Positions 60,336 through 64,000 of a DNA stretch of 64,000 bases are shown piece by piece; position 1 is the stretch's first letter; the number at the start of each line of letters is the position of its first letter. The notes below the pieces were generated by a model. The model was not told where the DNA came from. It worked only from the letters and a program-made list of their open reading frames with translations, and made no database searches. The translations under genes were made by a program, and so were the position numbers. The DNA is from Mytilisepta virgata (taxonomy: Eukaryota > Mollusca > Bivalvia > Mytilida > Mytilidae). The stretch is taken from positions 12,356,001-12,420,000 of the forward strand of contig CM051515.1 in NCBI GenBank assembly GCA_028015205.1, read 5' to 3'.

Positions 60336-60396
60336 GATAGTGTCTTGGAATTAGATTTGTGAAATATGTTTGTGCGGTTTATTTTCTTTTTTTTGT

Positions 60397-60470
60397 GGGG
60401 GGGGGGGGGGGCGGGGGGGGTTCAGCACAAATTACGTACACAAAACGGAAATCTCTCTCTCTCTCTCTTT
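60397..60470 (+). repeat. poly-G tract and (CT)n microsatellite
   Basis: G-runs interrupted by one C at about 60,397-60,420, then a run of about nine CT units at 60,452-60,469. Confidence 0.85.
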
Positions 60471-60530
60471 CATAATTCAGTGAACATTTGGATACCAAAA
60501 TCACTGCGTTGTTTATACATATTTTTCCAC

Positions 60531-60553
60531 TTCCGAAGGTTTCGAAAACCTTT
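60531..60553 (+). promoter_or_regulatory. second, degenerate heat-shock element
   Basis: Units spaced every 5 nt: TTC, AAG, TTC, AAA, TTT. Two of the five are perfect. About 250 bp before the ATG and 215 bp before the inferred splice acceptor. Confidence 0.3.
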
Positions 60554-60799
60554 GAAAATAGTATTGAGTATACCTTCATTGCTAAAAATAGATCTAAAAT
60601 ATTTGTTAAAAATTAACAGCGCGATTAATCACTCGTAACCGGCAGTAAACAGCTGCATCTTAAAATGGCACCTATTTTGAGAAAAGTTATCTTATGAAAG
60701 AAAACACCTTCATTATCTTTTAGCCTTTAGAAAATTCTAACATTCCACACCGATGATTTCTTCTTGTAGATAACGGTTTGGATATTAATCGAAGTTAGA

Positions 60800-61795
60800 A
60801 TGGCACGCTTCAGATCAGAGTTACACGTTCCAGTGCATAGAGACGAAATGAACTTCCAAGACAGACAAGTGAAGTCTTGGGGAGATACCGAGACAAAGAT
60901 AACCAAAGAAAAAAAACATTGGGACGATGAATTTGATAGAATTAGAAATGAGTTTTTCACATTAAAACCGACAGATAAAAATAGAAACAGTCCGGATAGA
61001 TTAGATAATTTGAAAACTGTTTATGAAACTGATCCATTCGGAAATCAAAAATTTAAAGTAAGGTTTGATGTTAGTGAATTTAAACCAGAGGAGATTCAAG
61101 TTAGAACACAGGATAGTAAAATAGCAGTGCTAGCAAGACACCAAGAGAAATCAACAACTTCTTCTGTTAGTAAGGAATACAGCAGAAAAATTGATATTCC
61201 TGACAATGTTGATGAAGACAAGTTACAATGTATTTTAAGCAAGGATGGAATATTAACCGTTGAAGGGCCTCTGAAAAAGGGACATCTTGTAACAACGAAC
61301 ACATTTCTTCCAATTCAGCAAGGGCCCATATCACCAGTACCTACCGTCAACAACCAAATCGCCATATCAAAGCCACTAGATGTCGCAACACCTGTGAAAA
61401 ATCCAATCATTACGGAACCGGATGGAACGAGAAAACTCCGATTGTCCGTAGACGTTGGTGAATTTAAGCCCGATGAAATTATTGTTAAAACAGCAGAGAA
61501 AAAGTTAATAGTGCATGCTGAACACGAAGAGAAGTTGTCTGGAAGGACATTACATAAAGAATTTAACAAAGAATATGAGTTGCCTGAAAGTGTTGACCAG
61601 TCAGCCATTACGGCCTATATTGGAGAGGAAGGAAAATTATATATTGAGGCTCCGTTAAAACCGGCACAGCAGAAGAGATATTCTATAACTCAAACTCATG
61701 ACGTAAGGAAAGTGGTTGTCAGCAAAGAATCACAAGTAACCATAACGGACAGCCAAAATAGACCTATGATAACAATTAACGTCCATCGTAACTAA
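60800..61795 (+). CDS. small heat-shock protein with two alpha-crystallin domains
   Basis: A 331-residue ATP-independent holdase chaperone, expected in the cytosol as oligomers that bind unfolding proteins. Seen: N-terminal region 1-80 (Arg- and Asp-rich, with WGDTETK and WDDEFDRIR); alpha-crystallin domain 1 about 84-158 (FKVRFDVSEFKPEEIQVRTQ ... SKDGILTVEGPL); a Pro-rich linker 160-205; domain 2 about 211-286 (LRLSVDVGEFKPDEIIVKTA ... GEEGKLYIEAPL); and a tail with two I-x-I-type motifs (ITI near 315 and 324). The usual single-domain family is 150-220 residues, so this is a domain-duplicated form, as known in some flatworms and molluscs. The coding region is uninterrupted. TTCTTCTTGTAG ending at 60,769 looks like a 5'UTR splice acceptor 30 nt before the ATG. 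Upstream heat-shock elements fit stress induction. No paralogue in the window. Confidence 0.93.
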   Translation: MARFRSELHVPVHRDEMNFQDRQVKSWGDTETKITKEKKHWDDEFDRIRNEFFTLKPTDKNRNSPDRLDNLKTVYETDPFGNQKFKVRFDVSEFKPEEIQVRTQDSKIAVLARHQEKSTTSSVSKEYSRKIDIPDNVDEDKLQCILSKDGILTVEGPLKKGHLVTTNTFLPIQQGPISPVPTVNNQIAISKPLDVATPVKNPIITEPDGTRKLRLSVDVGEFKPDEIIVKTAEKKLIVHAEHEEKLSGRTLHKEFNKEYELPESVDQSAITAYIGEEGKLYIEAPLKPAQQKRYSITQTHDVRKVVVSKESQVTITDSQNRPMITINVHRN

Positions 61796-63540
61796 GGTAA
61801 CCGGATTTATATTTTAGGGCGGAAGGATTCGGTGTTGTGATAGGACCCATAGACGAGCTTGCTTTAATGTGAATTGTCATAGGTAAATTACAATGTTTTG
61901 TCTTTATTATTCCATAACATGTAGCAATATCGTGTTCATTTAACACAAACATGGCAGGCATTAAAGAGATGCATAAATAAGTAGGTTTATCGATAAGACG
62001 AAGCAGACAGATAATTTGGAATGACGCCATTTTGATGTGCCAAGATAAACATATTACATACAGTTATGAATGAGTGTTATTGCGACTGTTATAAGTATAT
62101 TGTTGTTTAATTTATCATAAATTGGGTGTTTACTTTGTTATAATTGATAAGTATGCGACTGCATTTAGCAACTTTTCATCTAAAATGCTTTTTCATAACA
62201 CTCATTACGCGATAGCTGTCAATTTGTATTTCTTTAGGGATTTTATTTGTTCCAAGCGATTTTGATATTTTCATAATTCCAGACTGCTGTTTTGTCAACA
62301 AATGCAGTGATAGTCTTACATCATTAAAAAGTACATCGGAATATCGACAAAATAACGATGAATAAAAAACAGACAGACCTCGTATATTTTGTCTTTAGAA
62401 TGTTAAATATTTTAATATTATCATTGTGATGGCATCCTTCGAGCACGTTGACTAAAAGCAAAGGGTAGAATTTGCATATTTTAGTAGCAACCTCTTGGTT
62501 GTTAACGTAATTGTCCTGTTAGAATAGAAATAATCCATTTTAAGCAGGTGCCTGGGGTATATAACTCAGTGCACTCCATAACCTTTTGATGAAGCTAATT
62601 GATTTAATTTCAATCTGGTAATGGCGGACAAAAATAATACTCAGTGAGGTTTTAATCATAACTCATTCGAGGTTTGTCTTCAGATCCTAAAGTAATGGCT
62701 CTATAAATTGCGTAATCAAAAAAAGATAATGCATGATCTATAGGATTTAATTAAAGACTATTGCCCACGTTTTTAGTTTTATTATATTTCATTACACGCC
62801 CATACTTCATTTGTAATTGGAACTTAAAGGCTGTCGACACAGCGTAAAAAATTACGTATAATAAGCATGTAACACCTCTAATGAAGACAAAATGATATGA
62901 CTGATCTGGTACTTAGTTGTCCAACAATTATTTTTCTGGTACAGATGTAGTCGTATTCTTTTAACATAAGGCTTATTCGATTACTCAATTTTACTTGTTT
63001 GGCCTAGTTATTATCGGTCTGTTTGATAAAGTTCGATGCTCCCTGGGAGTTTTTGTCCATTTTACACCAATTGTTTTGGCATTTATCCTTGTTATCTCGT
63101 CAGCACATAAAACAGTATGATATATGTAGACTTTTGTTTATAATAGTATAATGCTGAATGTGCTGTTTGACATTCTGAAGGAATGTGTTGTTGCATTATC
63201 CGAAGTAAATATGACAAGTCTTACAAATTGAAATATGAATAATTTGCTATATGACCATGTCGCCCATCACCAGTATAGTCAAATATTCGAAGGGGTGTAG
63301 AGGTAGTCGTATGATTTATTTTAGTGACGAGAAATTTATATCTAAGAGTTAATCGGCTTAATGTGTCATTTTAGTTGAATAAAACGGTGTAGGGAGCAAC
63401 CATTCTATATTTATTTGGAGGGGGGCTAGGATTAAAATTGAAATAAAAAGGATTTTGGCAAAATAATAAGCCAGGATGCCAAGTTTAGGTGAAGAAAACA
63501 AGATTGTTTCTTGTTTGGAAACTGTTGGTTTAATTTCGTC

Positions 63541-63572
<32 letters not shown>

Positions 63573-64000
63573 CATATAATTCAAATGGTTGCTCCTTATT
63601 TAAATTCTCTATTTTTTTCGCGTATGAAATAATAAACACGTACACATAATCAGTTTTCAACAATATTATAAACTAGTTCCGTCAAATCGTATACTATTTT
63701 CTAGCGATTGCAATATTTACCTACTTTTAAAAGTTTAAAACTGTCTTGTTTCCAAAAAAAAAACCACCTTTTCAAATGAACGTTAAGCATCACCGATCCT
63801 TCAAAGTCTGGAAAAGTTATATTCATATTGGATTTTCCATAAAATTTTCGTTCGCCGAAAATACAAAGGTGTTCTAGATGTTGTTCGTTAGAGCGGAGAT
63901 TCCTTTATACAATAACTCTTTTGAATATAGGTATTATGTTCAGTAATTCGTAACATACTACAAGACATCAAAATTAACCATTTACTTTGGACGGTAAGAT
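61796..64000. other. 3' flank of the small heat-shock gene
   Basis: An AATAAA at 62,361-62,366 is a candidate poly(A) signal about 570 nt after the stop. A C run of about 29 lies at 63,545-63,573. The rest is AT-rich with no recognisable gene; the minus-strand frame over the C run is low-complexity. Confidence 0.4.

Noticed and set aside
60379..60579. Minus-strand frame with poly-Pro and RERERE
   Set aside because: Translation of the poly-G and CT microsatellites.

Overview
The window looks like nuclear DNA of a marine bivalve, most probably a mussel (Mytilus or a close relative). It is AT-rich and gene-poor, with introns and GT/AG splice sites. It is packed with repeats of types known from bivalves: pearl/Helentron-like elements ending in a hairpin and CTAGT, a tRNA-derived SINE, many LINE fragments, and reverse-transcriptase elements whose 3' regions I recognise from mussel genomes. 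The species assignment is inference.

Four protein-coding genes are supported. Three are tandem plus-strand paralogues of a Golgi alpha-1,3-fucosyltransferase (GT10 family), here called FUT-A (1979-4401), FUT-B (about 20424-23308) and FUT-C (38951-46575). Each has one large exon that begins 9 nt after a splice acceptor and ends at the same codon on a GTAAG donor. Each then has a 60-nt terminal exon 1.2 to 6.4 kb downstream encoding a basic 19-residue tail. FUT-B has lost its ancestral ATG through a net 7-nt deletion. Diverged but collinear non-coding blocks (about 12.0-13.2 kb and 33.5-34.3 kb; 19.4 kb and 36.05-37.0 kb) suggest that the whole locus arose by tandem duplication of a unit near 18 kb, later expanded unevenly by transposon insertions. 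The fourth gene, at 60800-61795, encodes a small heat-shock protein with two alpha-crystallin domains. It has a likely 5'UTR splice acceptor and candidate heat-shock elements upstream.

Layout: 0-1.7 kb repeats; 1.9-5.0 kb FUT-A and a 51-bp minisatellite; 5.3-11.3 kb decayed retroelements and a SINE; 11.9-19.7 kb non-coding DNA with LINE pieces; 20.3-23.7 kb FUT-B; 23.7-25.6 kb a pearl element inserted in a copy of the 51-bp minisatellite; 26.8-33.5 kb several foldback elements and a decayed Crypton-like tyrosine-recombinase gene; 33.5-38.9 kb non-coding DNA; 39-46.6 kb FUT-C, whose intron holds pearl elements and a LINE endonuclease/RT fragment; 47-50.7 kb another pearl element and LINE 3' ends; 51.7-56.9 kb a young tandem array of a unit of about 1.18 kb; 57.0-57.8 kb two MITE-like elements, one with a TTAA signature and one with perfect 9-bp target duplications; 60-61.8 kb the small heat-shock gene.

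The fucosyltransferases would act in the Golgi lumen on glycoprotein or glycolipid glycans. The small heat-shock protein is an unrelated cytosolic chaperone. Nothing suggests that the two loci work together.
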